NCBI GenBank assembly: GCA_945907055.1
Contig: CAMDSG010000090.1
Coordinates: 1-6,916 of the forward strand
Direction of reading: 5' to 3'
Origin: Bifidobacterium breve
GTDB taxonomy: Bacteria > Actinomycetota > Acidimicrobiia > IMCC26256
Length of the DNA: 6,916 nt
Below the pieces are notes generated by a model. That model saw only the letters and a program-made list of their open reading frames with translations. It was not told where the DNA came from and did not search any database. Below are positions 1 through 5,898 of the stretch, piece by piece (position 1 is the first letter of the stretch; each line of letters begins with the position of its first letter). The position numbers were made by a program, and so were the translations under genes.

Positions 1-648
1 GATCATCGAGCACACTGGATGGGCAGAGGAGCAGTGAATAACGCAGAGTGGAGCATTCCTCTCATCGTTACGAACCGCGACACCAGCAGCGAGAGTGAGG
101 CCTCGATAGCCGGAACCCTCGATTCGGTCGCGCCGCCTTCGACCCTTACGTGGGTGCTGATAGCAGCAGTTAGCGCAATCATTCTCGGTGCGCTTGGCCT
201 AACTCGTCGATGGGCCGGGGTATTGGTCTGCGCATTATCTGTAATAACGGTAAGCGAGGCACTACACATCGTTGGAGCGTGGGGAGCATGGAGCGCGCCA
301 ATCCCAACTCGCTTGTTGGGAGTCGCTCCGTCGCTATTCGCTGTCGCATTCTCAGTGATTGCTCTTGTGGTCTTGGTTGCTCGCCGCTCTACTCGCCCCG
401 ACTCCGCTACCCCGCTTGCTCTAATCGCCGGAATCTTTATAGCAATCGCTGGCGGTCTCGCAGACTTCAACACGCTTACCGATGCGCTGGTTCCAACAAC
501 TCTCTCGCCCCCGATTGCACGCCTCACAGTGGCGCTCGCAATCGGAGGTGGGGTTGGGGTTGCGATCATTGCGGGGAGCCATCTCAAACCCGTTGAACTA
601 CATCCGAAGATAAACGAGGACGAATCTCCTCGTTCCGTGGAAGGATGA
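1..648 (+). CDS. Multi-pass membrane protein of unknown function, 5'-truncated by the window edge
   Basis: I do not recognise the family. The frame is open from the first base of the window, and the first ATG (position 19) has no Shine-Dalgarno, so I infer the gene begins upstream and what is visible is its C-terminal part. Counting from that ATG, residues 1-42 are polar and look extracytoplasmic, starting just after an HWMG motif and containing a W-S-I-P-L-I-V strand-like stretch. About five hydrophobic segments follow, near residues 43-62, 66-87, 99-121, 131-149 and 167-187, with an RR pair after the first and ARR after the third. The second carries Glu80 and His83, which could be functional polar residues in the membrane. 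A charged 20-residue tail ends the protein. A soluble outer domain fused to a membrane domain is the likely layout. The stop lies 4 bp before the HIT gene, whose ribosome site is inside this gene, so the two are probably co-transcribed. Confidence 0.7.
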   Translation, partial: DHRAHWMGRGAVNNAEWSIPLIVTNRDTSSESEASIAGTLDSVAPPSTLTWVLIAAVSAIILGALGLTRRWAGVLVCALSVITVSEALHIVGAWGAWSAPIPTRLLGVAPSLFAVAFSVIALVVLVARRSTRPDSATPLALIAGIFIAIAGGLADFNTLTDALVPTTLSPPIARLTVALAIGGGVGVAIIAGSHLKPVELHPKINEDESPRSVEG

Positions 649-652
649 ACCT

Positions 653-1075
653 ATGCCAACAATCTTTACAAGAATTATCGAGGGAGAACTCCCTGGACGA
701 TTTCTCTGGCGCGATGAGTTCTGTGTCGCATTTTTATCGATCAACCCGCTACAAAATGGTCACGCATTAGTCGTGCCGCTCGCCGAGGTGGATCACTGGG
801 TAGACCTAGCGCCTGAGATCAACACACACCTGATGGAGGTCGCTCAGGTCATCGCCTCTGCCCAGATGAAGGCATTCTCGCCCGCACGCGTTGGGCTAAT
901 GATCGCTGGTCTTGAGGTTCCCCATGTACATATTCATCTAGTCCCTATGAATGATCTGCATGATCTTGACTTCGCTAACGCCGAGACCAACCCTGACGCG
1001 ACACATTTAGACGAATCGGCGGTTCTGCTTCGCCAAGCCCTGCGCGATGCCGGTGCGACGAGCGTTAGCGACTGA
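653..1075 (+). CDS. HIT-family (histidine triad) hydrolase
   Basis: A 140-residue cytoplasmic protein of the HIT superfamily, which hydrolyses or transfers nucleotides from phosphoramidate, acyl-adenylate or dinucleoside polyphosphate substrates. The diagnostic motif is seen at residues 91-97, H-V-H-I-H-L-V; the middle His (His93) is the expected nucleophile. The N-terminal pattern I-F-x-R-I-I-E-G-E-L-P and the N-P-x-x-x-G-H-A-L-V-V-P strand at residues 31-42 are also typical, and the length is that of a complete single-domain HINT-like enzyme. The exact substrate cannot be read from the sequence. The ATG at 653 is preceded by GGAAGGA at 639-645, 7 bases away, inside the end of the upstream membrane protein gene, which supports an operon. 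The last 11 bp overlap the 3' end of znuA on the other strand. Confidence 0.93.
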   Translation: MPTIFTRIIEGELPGRFLWRDEFCVAFLSINPLQNGHALVVPLAEVDHWVDLAPEINTHLMEVAQVIASAQMKAFSPARVGLMIAGLEVPHVHIHLVPMNDLHDLDFANAETNPDATHLDESAVLLRQALRDAGATSVSD

Positions 1076-1955
1076 CGCAGCCCAGCGCACTCTCAAGTTG
1101 GGCGAGATTACGCCGCATTAAAGAGAAGTAGTCGTCTCCGCTCTCGGCAGCCTCGGGTGAGAGCCCTTCGATAGGGCTCAGAACCTCGGTGCCGACACCA
1201 ACTTCGCGAGCAAGCACCTCCGAGACGCGTGGGGATACGAGCTCCTCTGTGAAAATGACCGTCACGCGATACTTCTTAACTAGGTCAGCAAGTTGCCCGA
1301 TACGTCTGGGATTTGGATCCTCCTCTGGCGAGAATCCTGCAATCGACTCAACTCTGACTCGATAACGCGCGCCGAGACGGTCGAAGGAATCATGCGATGT
1401 AACAATCACCCGGCGATCGCAGTTGGCCAGACCATTAGACATCTCAATATCAAGCGCCTCTAGACGTTTGTTAGTTGCGATGGCGCGCTTCTTATAGACC
1501 TGCGACTGTGCTGGATCAACCTTCGCAAGGGCTGCAGCAGTTGCGTTGACAACGAGCGACATCGTCTTGGGGTCGAGCCAGACATGCGGATCGTTGCCTT
1601 TGATACCAGGAGATTTGATCGCAACGAGTGTCGGTCCGCTGCGTTGGCGCGCCGCATCCTCAAGCGATGGCTGGAACTCTCCACCAGTCACAACGGCAAG
1701 GTCCGTGTCTCTAATGGCATCAACCTGGTTAGAGGTCAGTTCAAGATCGTGGGGCTCGGCACCGGGAGGGGTTAGATCCGTCACGCTCACCAGGTCTCCG
1801 CCTACCCAGCGCACTACCTCGGCTAGCGGGTAGAAGGCTGCAACAACTTGGGTCTTCCTGCTTGCTACATCAGGGCTCCCTCCACAACTAGCCATCGCTG
1901 AGGCTGAGAGGGCGATCAGAAGCAGGGCGAGTGGCCCAAACCTCGTAACCCTCAT
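1065..1955 (-). CDS. znuA: Zinc ABC transporter substrate-binding lipoprotein ZnuA
   Basis: A cluster A-I (SBP_bac_9 family) metal-binding protein, lipid-anchored outside the membrane, that hands zinc to ZnuB. I chose the ATG at 1955: GAGGG lies 8 bases upstream and the product then begins M-R-V-T-R-F-G followed by a hydrophobic core and a lipobox-like A-M-A-S-C, cleaving before Cys24. In-frame ATGs at 1970, 1979 and 1997 are weaker, and the outermost overlaps the putative promoter. Metal ligands expected for the family are present: His in G-A-E-P-H-D, His in D-P-H-V-W-L-D-P and His in T-S-H-D-S-F. The fourth position, Asp in manganese binders and in the LDPLG segment of E. coli ZnuA, appears as Ser in L-S-P-I-E-G. 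The His-rich loop between the first two His is missing. Two Cys (N-C-D-R-R and the C-terminal G-C-V-S-R) could form a disulfide. It is divergent from znuCB. Zinc is the likely substrate; manganese is less likely. Confidence 0.9.
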   Translation of the reverse strand: MRVTRFGPLALLLIALSASAMASCGGSPDVASRKTQVVAAFYPLAEVVRWVGGDLVSVTDLTPPGAEPHDLELTSNQVDAIRDTDLAVVTGGEFQPSLEDAARQRSGPTLVAIKSPGIKGNDPHVWLDPKTMSLVVNATAAALAKVDPAQSQVYKKRAIATNKRLEALDIEMSNGLANCDRRVIVTSHDSFDRLGARYRVRVESIAGFSPEEDPNPRRIGQLADLVKKYRVTVIFTEELVSPRVSEVLAREVGVGTEVLSPIEGLSPEAAESGDDYFSLMRRNLAQLESALGCVSR

Positions 1956-1978
1956 TCTTAAAACCCTCATCTGCTTCA

Positions 1979-1993
1979 TGGGAATGATTCCTA
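1979..1993. promoter_or_regulatory. Zur-like operator 1
   Basis: The 15-mer TGGGAATGATTCCTA contains an 11-bp palindrome, GGAAT-G-ATTCC. It matches the actinobacterial Zur consensus as I recall it (TGAAAATGATTTTCA) at 10 of 15 positions, including the whole AATGATT core. It covers the putative -35 element of the znuC promoter and the expected transcription start of znuA, so binding by a zinc-loaded Zur would block both. Another Fur-family regulator cannot be excluded from the sequence alone. Confidence 0.65.
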
Positions 1994-2013
1994 TCATAAA
2001 TCTGGGGTATAGT
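1985..2013 (+). promoter_or_regulatory. Putative znuCB promoter
   Basis: The -10 is TATAGT at 2008-2013 (5 of 6 matches to TATAAT). With a 17-base spacer, the -35 position holds TGATTC at 1985-1990, a weak match that lies inside operator 1. Transcription would start near 2020, giving a leader of about 17 bases before the ATC at 2037, with AGGAGG at 2027-2032. Operator 2 sits on the start site. Confidence 0.5.
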
Positions 2014-2021
2014 GGGAATCA
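1994..2021 (-). promoter_or_regulatory. Putative znuA promoter
   Basis: Reading the minus strand, the -10 is TATGAT at 1999-1994 (5 of 6 matches to TATAAT). With a 16-base spacer, TGATTC at 2021-2016 takes the -35 position, the same hexamer as on the other strand, here inside operator 2. Transcription would start near 1987, within operator 1, leaving about 30 bases of leader before the ATG at 1955. This is an inference from spacing and motif matches. Confidence 0.45.
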
Positions 2022-2027
2022 CTCTCA
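2013..2027. promoter_or_regulatory. Zur-like operator 2
   Basis: On the minus strand this reads TGAGAGTGATTCCCA, matching the recalled Zur consensus TGAAAATGATTTTCA at 11 of 15 positions and operator 1 at 12 of 15. It begins at the last base of the znuC -10 element, covers the likely znuC start site and ends at the first base of the AGGAGG ribosome site. Its centre is 34 bp from that of operator 1. Confidence 0.55.
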
Positions 2028-2036
2028 GGAGGCACT

Positions 2037-2786
2037 ATCTCAGATCCACTCCTCTCCGCCGACAGCGTGACTGTTGGGTATGGCCACGGCCCGGTCCTCG
2101 ATCGGGTCTCCCTTCGCGTCAATCGCGGGGAGTTCGTGGCACTCGTGGGGCCAAATGGCAGCGGTAAGTCAACCCTCCTTCGCGTCTTGCTTGGGTTACT
2201 TACCCCCGAATCCGGTGATGTCACGCTGCTTGGCGAGCACCCGGGTCGCCTATCCAACCCTGGCCGCTTGGGGTATGTACCTCAACGTGCGCGCTTCGCC
2301 TCAGATCTTCCGGCAACAGTTACTGAGGTTGTAGCAACTGGGCGTCTGGCGCGCCATGGCTGGTGGAGACGCCCCCGAGATGAAGATCGCGAAGCGGTCA
2401 CACACGCTATTAACGCTGTCGACCTCGGCGAGTTCAAAGACCGGCGTGTTGGAGAATTATCGGGGGGCCAGCAGCAACGCGTGATGATCGCTAAGGCATT
2501 AAGCAGCGACCCAGAATTGCTTGTACTCGACGAGCCAGTCGCCGGAGTAGACGCAGAGTCACAGAGGCAATTTCGAGACTCAGTAGTGCACCTCATTGAA
2601 CAGCACAACGGCGCTGTTCTACTTGTCTCGCACGAACTCGGCGCTGTTGCCGATGATCTCGATCGAGTTGTCGTGCTTAAGCAGCGCGTTGTTTTTGACG
2701 GAACCCCCGCCGAGCTGCGATCCCGTGGGGTGAGTCTTGGGGTACACGCCGAGGACCTTCCGCTCTGGCTAGAGGGGCTGGATTAA
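2037..2786 (+). CDS. znuC: Zinc ABC transporter ATP-binding protein ZnuC
   Basis: The cytoplasmic ATPase that powers the zinc importer. All ABC motifs are intact; counting from the GTG at 2067 they are Walker A G-P-N-G-S-G-K-S-T (28-36), Q-loop Gln in Y-V-P-Q (73), signature L-S-G-G-Q (131-135), Walker B L-L-V-L-D-E-P (151-157), D-loop G-V-D and H-loop His189. The start is odd. The only usual start codon in frame is GTG at 2067, which has no Shine-Dalgarno and would remove the first beta strand of the fold. A perfect AGGAGG at 2027-2032 is followed, 4 bases on, by ATC at 2037, and reading from there gives (M)-S-D-P-L-L-S-A-D-S-V-T-V-G-Y-G, which lines up with the E. coli ZnuC N-terminus in register and length. 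I therefore place the start at the ATC (249 residues); a conservative annotation would be 2067-2786. The stop is 2 bp before znuB. Confidence 0.92.
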   Translation: MSDPLLSADSVTVGYGHGPVLDRVSLRVNRGEFVALVGPNGSGKSTLLRVLLGLLTPESGDVTLLGEHPGRLSNPGRLGYVPQRARFASDLPATVTEVVATGRLARHGWWRRPRDEDREAVTHAINAVDLGEFKDRRVGELSGGQQQRVMIAKALSSDPELLVLDEPVAGVDAESQRQFRDSVVHLIEQHNGAVLLVSHELGAVADDLDRVVVLKQRVVFDGTPAELRSRGVSLGVHAEDLPLWLEGLD

Positions 2787-2788
2787 TA

Positions 2789-3631
2789 GTGCTTCCACTT
2801 CCCTGGCCCTTCGATCGCGACTACATGCAGTACGCGCTACTTGCAGGTTTAGTCGTGGGCGCGTGCGCTCCACTTGTTGGTGGGTTCTTAGTGCAGCGCC
2901 GCATGTCACTACTCGGTGATGGTATTGGCCATGTTGCTTTTGCCGGAGTTGCAGCAGGGTTGCTCCTAAATATTTGGCCCGTCTGGACCGCACTCGCAGC
3001 AGCCGTCATTGCAGCATTAGGTATTGAGTGGCTTAGGGCACGCGGCCAAACCTCAGGGGACCTAGCACTAGCCCTATTTTTCTACGGAGGAATTGCAGCG
3101 GGAGCAGTAATTGCGAGCCGAGCAAGCGCAGTAGGTAAACCGGCGAACGTTCTACCGTTTCTCTTCGGCTCCATTCTCACAGTGACACCAGGCGACGCAA
3201 TCGCGGTCTGCGTGATTGGTATTGCGATCGTTGCAACGGTTCTAATCGCAGGTCAAGCAATGCTTGCTGTTGTGATGGATGAAGAGTCCGCACGCGTCGC
3301 TGGGCTACCTGTTGACGCGCTTAGTGCTGCGCTCGCAGTACTAACTGCCGTAACGGTGGTGGCAGCGATGCGAGTTGTTGGCCTACTGCTTGTCGCAGCA
3401 CTGCTTGTTCTCCCGATTGCAACGGCCCGACTGTTAGCCAAGTCATTCCGTGGAACTCTGATTTTTGGATCAGCAGTTGGGGTAATTGCAGTAGTTCTTG
3501 GGCTTGCTGCTGCTCGCCTCTGGGGTCTTGCCCCGGGCGGATCAATAGTTCTCGTTGCGGTACTTGCGTTTGCAGTGATCTCAGCGGTGCGCCCGATGCG
3601 CACTCCACCTCCAAGCGCCCACGACCACTAG
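2789..3631 (+). CDS. znuB: Zinc ABC transporter permease ZnuB
   Basis: Membrane subunit of the zinc importer, ABC-3 family, 280 residues, the usual full length. Family marks are R-R-M-S-L-L-G-D-G-I-G-H near residues 37-48 (normally the loop after the first helix), D-E-E-S-A-R-V-A-G-L-P-V near 164-175, and M-R-V-V-G-L-L-L-V-A-A-L-L-V-L-P near 194-209. The rest is a run of hydrophobic helices, roughly eight or nine. It starts with GTG at 2789, 2 bp after the znuC stop, with GAGGGG at 2772-2777; an internal ATG at 2825 would cut into the N-terminal region. Translational coupling with znuC is likely. The C-terminus ends S-A-H-D-H, a short His/Asp tail that might touch metal but is too small to judge. 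No zur gene follows it here, although one is common downstream of znuB in actinobacteria. Confidence 0.93.
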   Translation: MLPLPWPFDRDYMQYALLAGLVVGACAPLVGGFLVQRRMSLLGDGIGHVAFAGVAAGLLLNIWPVWTALAAAVIAALGIEWLRARGQTSGDLALALFFYGGIAAGAVIASRASAVGKPANVLPFLFGSILTVTPGDAIAVCVIGIAIVATVLIAGQAMLAVVMDEESARVAGLPVDALSAALAVLTAVTVVAAMRVVGLLLVAALLVLPIATARLLAKSFRGTLIFGSAVGVIAVVLGLAAARLWGLAPGGSIVLVAVLAFAVISAVRPMRTPPPSAHDH

Positions 3632-3636
3632 TAACC

Positions 3637-3716
3637 CCTCTGCCGCCGGTTACCGGGCTACCGTCGCGTATGCAGTCTCTAATGGCTGCAGATGAAAGCC
3701 CGAAAAAATAGAGAGG
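3637..3716 (+). promoter_or_regulatory. Nested inverted repeats: possible structured leader of the DUF421 gene
   Basis: The 91-bp gap between znuB and the next gene holds three nested complementary pairs. The outer pair is CCTCT (3637-3641) with AGAGG (3712-3716), the latter being most of the next gene's ribosome site. The middle pair is CGGGCT (3654-3659) with AGCCCG (3697-3702). The inner hairpin is TGCAGTC (3671-3677) with GGCTGCA (3684-3690), one G-T wobble and a six-base loop. If transcribed from upstream, this would hide the ribosome site. I recognise no known riboswitch class. A caution: the loop TCTAAT (3678-3683) also resembles a -10 element, so the inner palindrome could instead be a DNA operator around a promoter. 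There is no T-run, so it is a poor terminator for znuB. Confidence 0.35.
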
Positions 3717-3722
3717 TTCAGA

Positions 3723-4301
3723 ATGTACATATTCGCGAGCTCTATCTCGTACAACATCCTCCACGCCGGAGTATCCCCACCTGAGAAGATTGCTCGCACC
3801 GTACTTGTATATGCGGCGTTGATACTCGTCCTCAGATTCGTTGGTCGCCGCACGCTCGCGCAGCTAAACCCATTTGACCTTGTGGTGCTTCTGCTCCTTT
3901 CAAACGTTGTTCAGAACGCAATTATTGGGCCAGACAACTCAGTCACGGGTGGAGTCATTGGAGCCTTTACCCTCGTTGCGCTCAATGAGATAGTTGTTCG
4001 AGTAGCCCGCAGACACACTCGACTGAACGACATTCTTGCCGGGCGACGCAGCGAACTCATCTCTAACGGCAAGATCAATGAACGCGGCCTAAAAAGCTCT
4101 GGCCTAAATGAGGCTGAACTGACCGAATTCGTTCACGCTGACTCTCTAGACGACATAGAGCGCATGACCCTCCTCCCGGGCGGCAAGATTGATGTTCATA
4201 AAAAGGGGCCATCGGAGCCTGCGACCCGAGCAGATCTAGCGCGCGTCTCTGAGCAACTTGCGGCTCTCCAAGTCTCCGTGGCTGCACTCTCAAAAAATTG
4301 A
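3723..4301 (+). CDS. DUF421 (YetF-like) membrane protein
   Basis: A 192-residue protein of the DUF421/YetF family, whose biochemical role is not established. Residues 1-22 are a short N-terminal segment; membrane helices lie near 23-40, 51-66 and 73-94. The family pattern is clear: L-R-F-V-G-R-R-T-L-A-Q-L-N-P-F-D (37-52), then V-V-L-L-L-L-S-N-V-V-Q-N-A-I-I-G and N-S-V-T-G-G. The cytoplasmic YetF domain follows, with the L-I-S-N-G-K-I-N (112-119) strand and L-P-G-G-K-I-D-V (151-158) strand. The last 25 residues have leucine/alanine heptad spacing and may form a short coiled coil. The start ATG has GAGAGG at 3711-3716, 6 bases upstream. It could be read through from znuCB or have its own promoter; nothing ties it to zinc. 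Confidence 0.85.
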   Translation: MYIFASSISYNILHAGVSPPEKIARTVLVYAALILVLRFVGRRTLAQLNPFDLVVLLLLSNVVQNAIIGPDNSVTGGVIGAFTLVALNEIVVRVARRHTRLNDILAGRRSELISNGKINERGLKSSGLNEAELTEFVHADSLDDIERMTLLPGGKIDVHKKGPSEPATRADLARVSEQLAALQVSVAALSKN

Positions 4302-4326
4302 CCTGAGATTTGATTGCTCCGTGCCC

Positions 4327-4339
4327 TACGCTCGGGGCA
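4327..4339 (+). promoter_or_regulatory. Possible leaderless promoter of mmsA
   Basis: TACGCT at 4327-4332 fits the actinobacterial TAnnnT form of the -10 element and ends 6 bases before the mmsA ATG at 4339, the spacing expected if transcription begins at the A of the start codon. There is no Shine-Dalgarno at workable distance from this ATG; the nearby CGGGG is only a few bases away. No convincing -35 is spaced for it: TTGACC at 4298-4303 is 23 bases off. Confidence 0.35.
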
Positions 4340-5841
4340 TGCGCAGAATTACACACTGGACAAATGGAGCCCCCTTCGCCAGTCTCGGGGATTCGCCGCC
4401 AAGGATTCACGCAGTACATGACCCTGTCACGGGAGAGACCCAGGCAGAGGTCGAACTAGCGAGTCGTGAAGACGTTGATTTCATTGTCTCTGCTGCGACC
4501 ACAGCTGCGGCAGCATGGGGGCAGACCTCACTATCTCGACGCTCTCGAGTGCTATTCGCTTTTAGGGAACTGATGGAGGCGGCTGCAGACGACCTTGCGC
4601 ACATCATCTCCTCTGAGCACGGCAAAGTTCTAAGCGATGCGCGTGGAGAGGTTGCGCGCGGCATTGAGGTAATCGAGTTTGCCTGCGGCATCCCCCACCT
4701 TCTCAAAGGCTCCCATTCGGAGAGCGTCTCAACTGAGACTGATGTCCACTCCACGCGCCAACCCCTTGGAGTAGTCGCAGGGATCACTCCCTTTAATTTT
4801 CCAGCGATGGTCCCCATGTGGATGTTCCCGATTGCAATTGCATGCGGAAATGCCTTCATCCTGAAGCCGAGTGAACGCGACCCATCGGCATCTATTCGAA
4901 TTGCAGAGATTTGGAGAGATGCTGGACTCCCCGATGGAGTCTTCAATGTCATACAGGGCGACAAGGTCGCAGTAGATGCACTCCTTGAGCACCCGAGTGT
5001 AAAAGCAATTTCATTTGTCGGCTCAACTCCAATTGCACGCTACGTATACGAAACAGGCACGAAGCATGGAAAGCGCGTTCAGGCCCTCGGCGGCGCTAAG
5101 AACCACATGATCGTGCTCCCAGATGCAGACCTTGAGACTGCAGCAGACGCAGCAGTTAACGCAGGTTACGGATCTGCTGGAGAGCGCTGCATGGCCATCT
5201 CCGTAGTTGTCGCTGTCGGCGGAGTTGCAGATGAATTAGTGAGCATGATCGCTGAGAGGACCCGCGTTATTAATGTAGGGCCGAGCCTCGACCCGACCTC
5301 CGAGATGGGGCCGGTAGTCACCGGAGCACACCGTGACCGCGTGCGCGACTACATCGACGCAGGAGAGAACTCTGGCGCCACAATCGTTGTCGATGGTCGA
5401 GGGGTTGAGGTAGCAGGGAACGAAGGCGGATTCTGGGTCGGGCCTACCCTCATCGACCATGTCACTACTGCAATGAGCGTCTACACAGACGAGATATTCG
5501 GGCCGGTCCTATGTGTTGTGCGCGTCGATACATATGAGCAGGCCGTCTCGTTAGTAGCGGAGAATCCCTATGGCAATGGAGTCGCGATTTTTACTCGTGA
5601 TGGTGGCGCAGCACGTAGATTCGCAAATGAAGTAGATGCTGGGATGGTCGGGATCAATGTTCCGATCCCTGTACCAGTTGCGTATTACTCATTCGGCGGG
5701 TGGGGCCACAGCCTCTTCGGTGATACTCATGTGCACGGCACCGAGGGTGTGCACTTCTATACACGCGGCAAGGTAGTAACTACTCGCTGGGCCGACCCGT
5801 CTACCCGCGGTACCGATCTTGGGTTCCCCACAAATAAGTAA
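4339..5841 (+). CDS. mmsA: Methylmalonate-semialdehyde dehydrogenase, CoA-acylating
   Basis: A cytoplasmic NAD-dependent aldehyde dehydrogenase that converts methylmalonate or malonate semialdehyde plus CoA to propionyl-CoA or acetyl-CoA, as in valine, inositol and beta-alanine breakdown. From the ATG at 4339 it is 500 residues, the normal length, and begins M-R-R-I-T-H-W-T-N-G like its relatives; an in-frame ATG at 4258 would add 27 residues overlapping the DUF421 gene and is rejected. Catalytic Cys284 is in G-E-R-C-M-A, with Asn153 in P-F-N-F-P for the oxyanion site and Glu385 in E-I-F-G-P-V at the NAD site. Asn255 in G-G-A-K-N-H replaces the general-base Glu of hydrolytic aldehyde dehydrogenases, the mark of the CoA-acylating subfamily. 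Arg283 beside the Cys and Arg107 in A-R-G-I-E-V-I-E-F are the carboxylate-binding arginines of the family. No other catabolic gene is nearby to fix the pathway. Confidence 0.93.
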   Translation: MRRITHWTNGAPFASLGDSPPRIHAVHDPVTGETQAEVELASREDVDFIVSAATTAAAAWGQTSLSRRSRVLFAFRELMEAAADDLAHIISSEHGKVLSDARGEVARGIEVIEFACGIPHLLKGSHSESVSTETDVHSTRQPLGVVAGITPFNFPAMVPMWMFPIAIACGNAFILKPSERDPSASIRIAEIWRDAGLPDGVFNVIQGDKVAVDALLEHPSVKAISFVGSTPIARYVYETGTKHGKRVQALGGAKNHMIVLPDADLETAADAAVNAGYGSAGERCMAISVVVAVGGVADELVSMIAERTRVINVGPSLDPTSEMGPVVTGAHRDRVRDYIDAGENSGATIVVDGRGVEVAGNEGGFWVGPTLIDHVTTAMSVYTDEIFGPVLCVVRVDTYEQAVSLVAENPYGNGVAIFTRDGGAARRFANEVDAGMVGINVPIPVPVAYYSFGGWGHSLFGDTHVHGTEGVHFYTRGKVVTTRWADPSTRGTDLGFPTNK

Positions 5842-5843
5842 GG

Positions 5844-5898
5844 ACTAACAAACAGATACGAGTGCTACGCCGTATCGCGCTTTGTGCGGCGAGCACTC
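5844..5898 (-). terminator. Putative terminator of the potBC transcript
   Basis: On the minus strand GAGTGCT-CGCCG (5898-5887) pairs with CGGCG-T-AGCACTC (5872-5860), giving 12 base pairs with one bulged T (opposite-strand A5867) and a 14-base loop. A T-rich stretch, GTATCTGTTTGTTAG (5859-5845), follows directly. The stop codon of potC lies in the downstream arm. On the plus strand nothing T-rich follows, so it would serve mmsA poorly. Confidence 0.5.

Noticed and set aside
3..587. A long minus-strand open frame opposite the first membrane gene
   Set aside because: Its product is low-complexity Ala/Thr/Arg with no domain, and the plus-strand frame encodes clear membrane helices followed by a spaced HIT gene.
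1080..1103. GCCCA/TGGGC inverted repeat near the HIT-znuA junction as a terminator
   Set aside because: The stem is only 5 bp with a 14-base loop and no T-run on either side, and it lies within the znuA coding region.
2282..3603. Several minus-strand frames opposite znuC and znuB
   Set aside because: They lie against complete, motif-bearing transporter genes and give compositionally biased products without domains.
4258..4338. N-terminal extension of mmsA from the ATG at 4258
   Set aside because: It overlaps 44 bp of the DUF421 gene, shows no family similarity, and the family start pattern begins at the ATG at 4339.
4407..4964. Minus-strand open frame opposite mmsA
   Set aside because: It is a shadow of a strongly conserved dehydrogenase; the product is Ser/Ala/Arg-rich and matches nothing recognisable.
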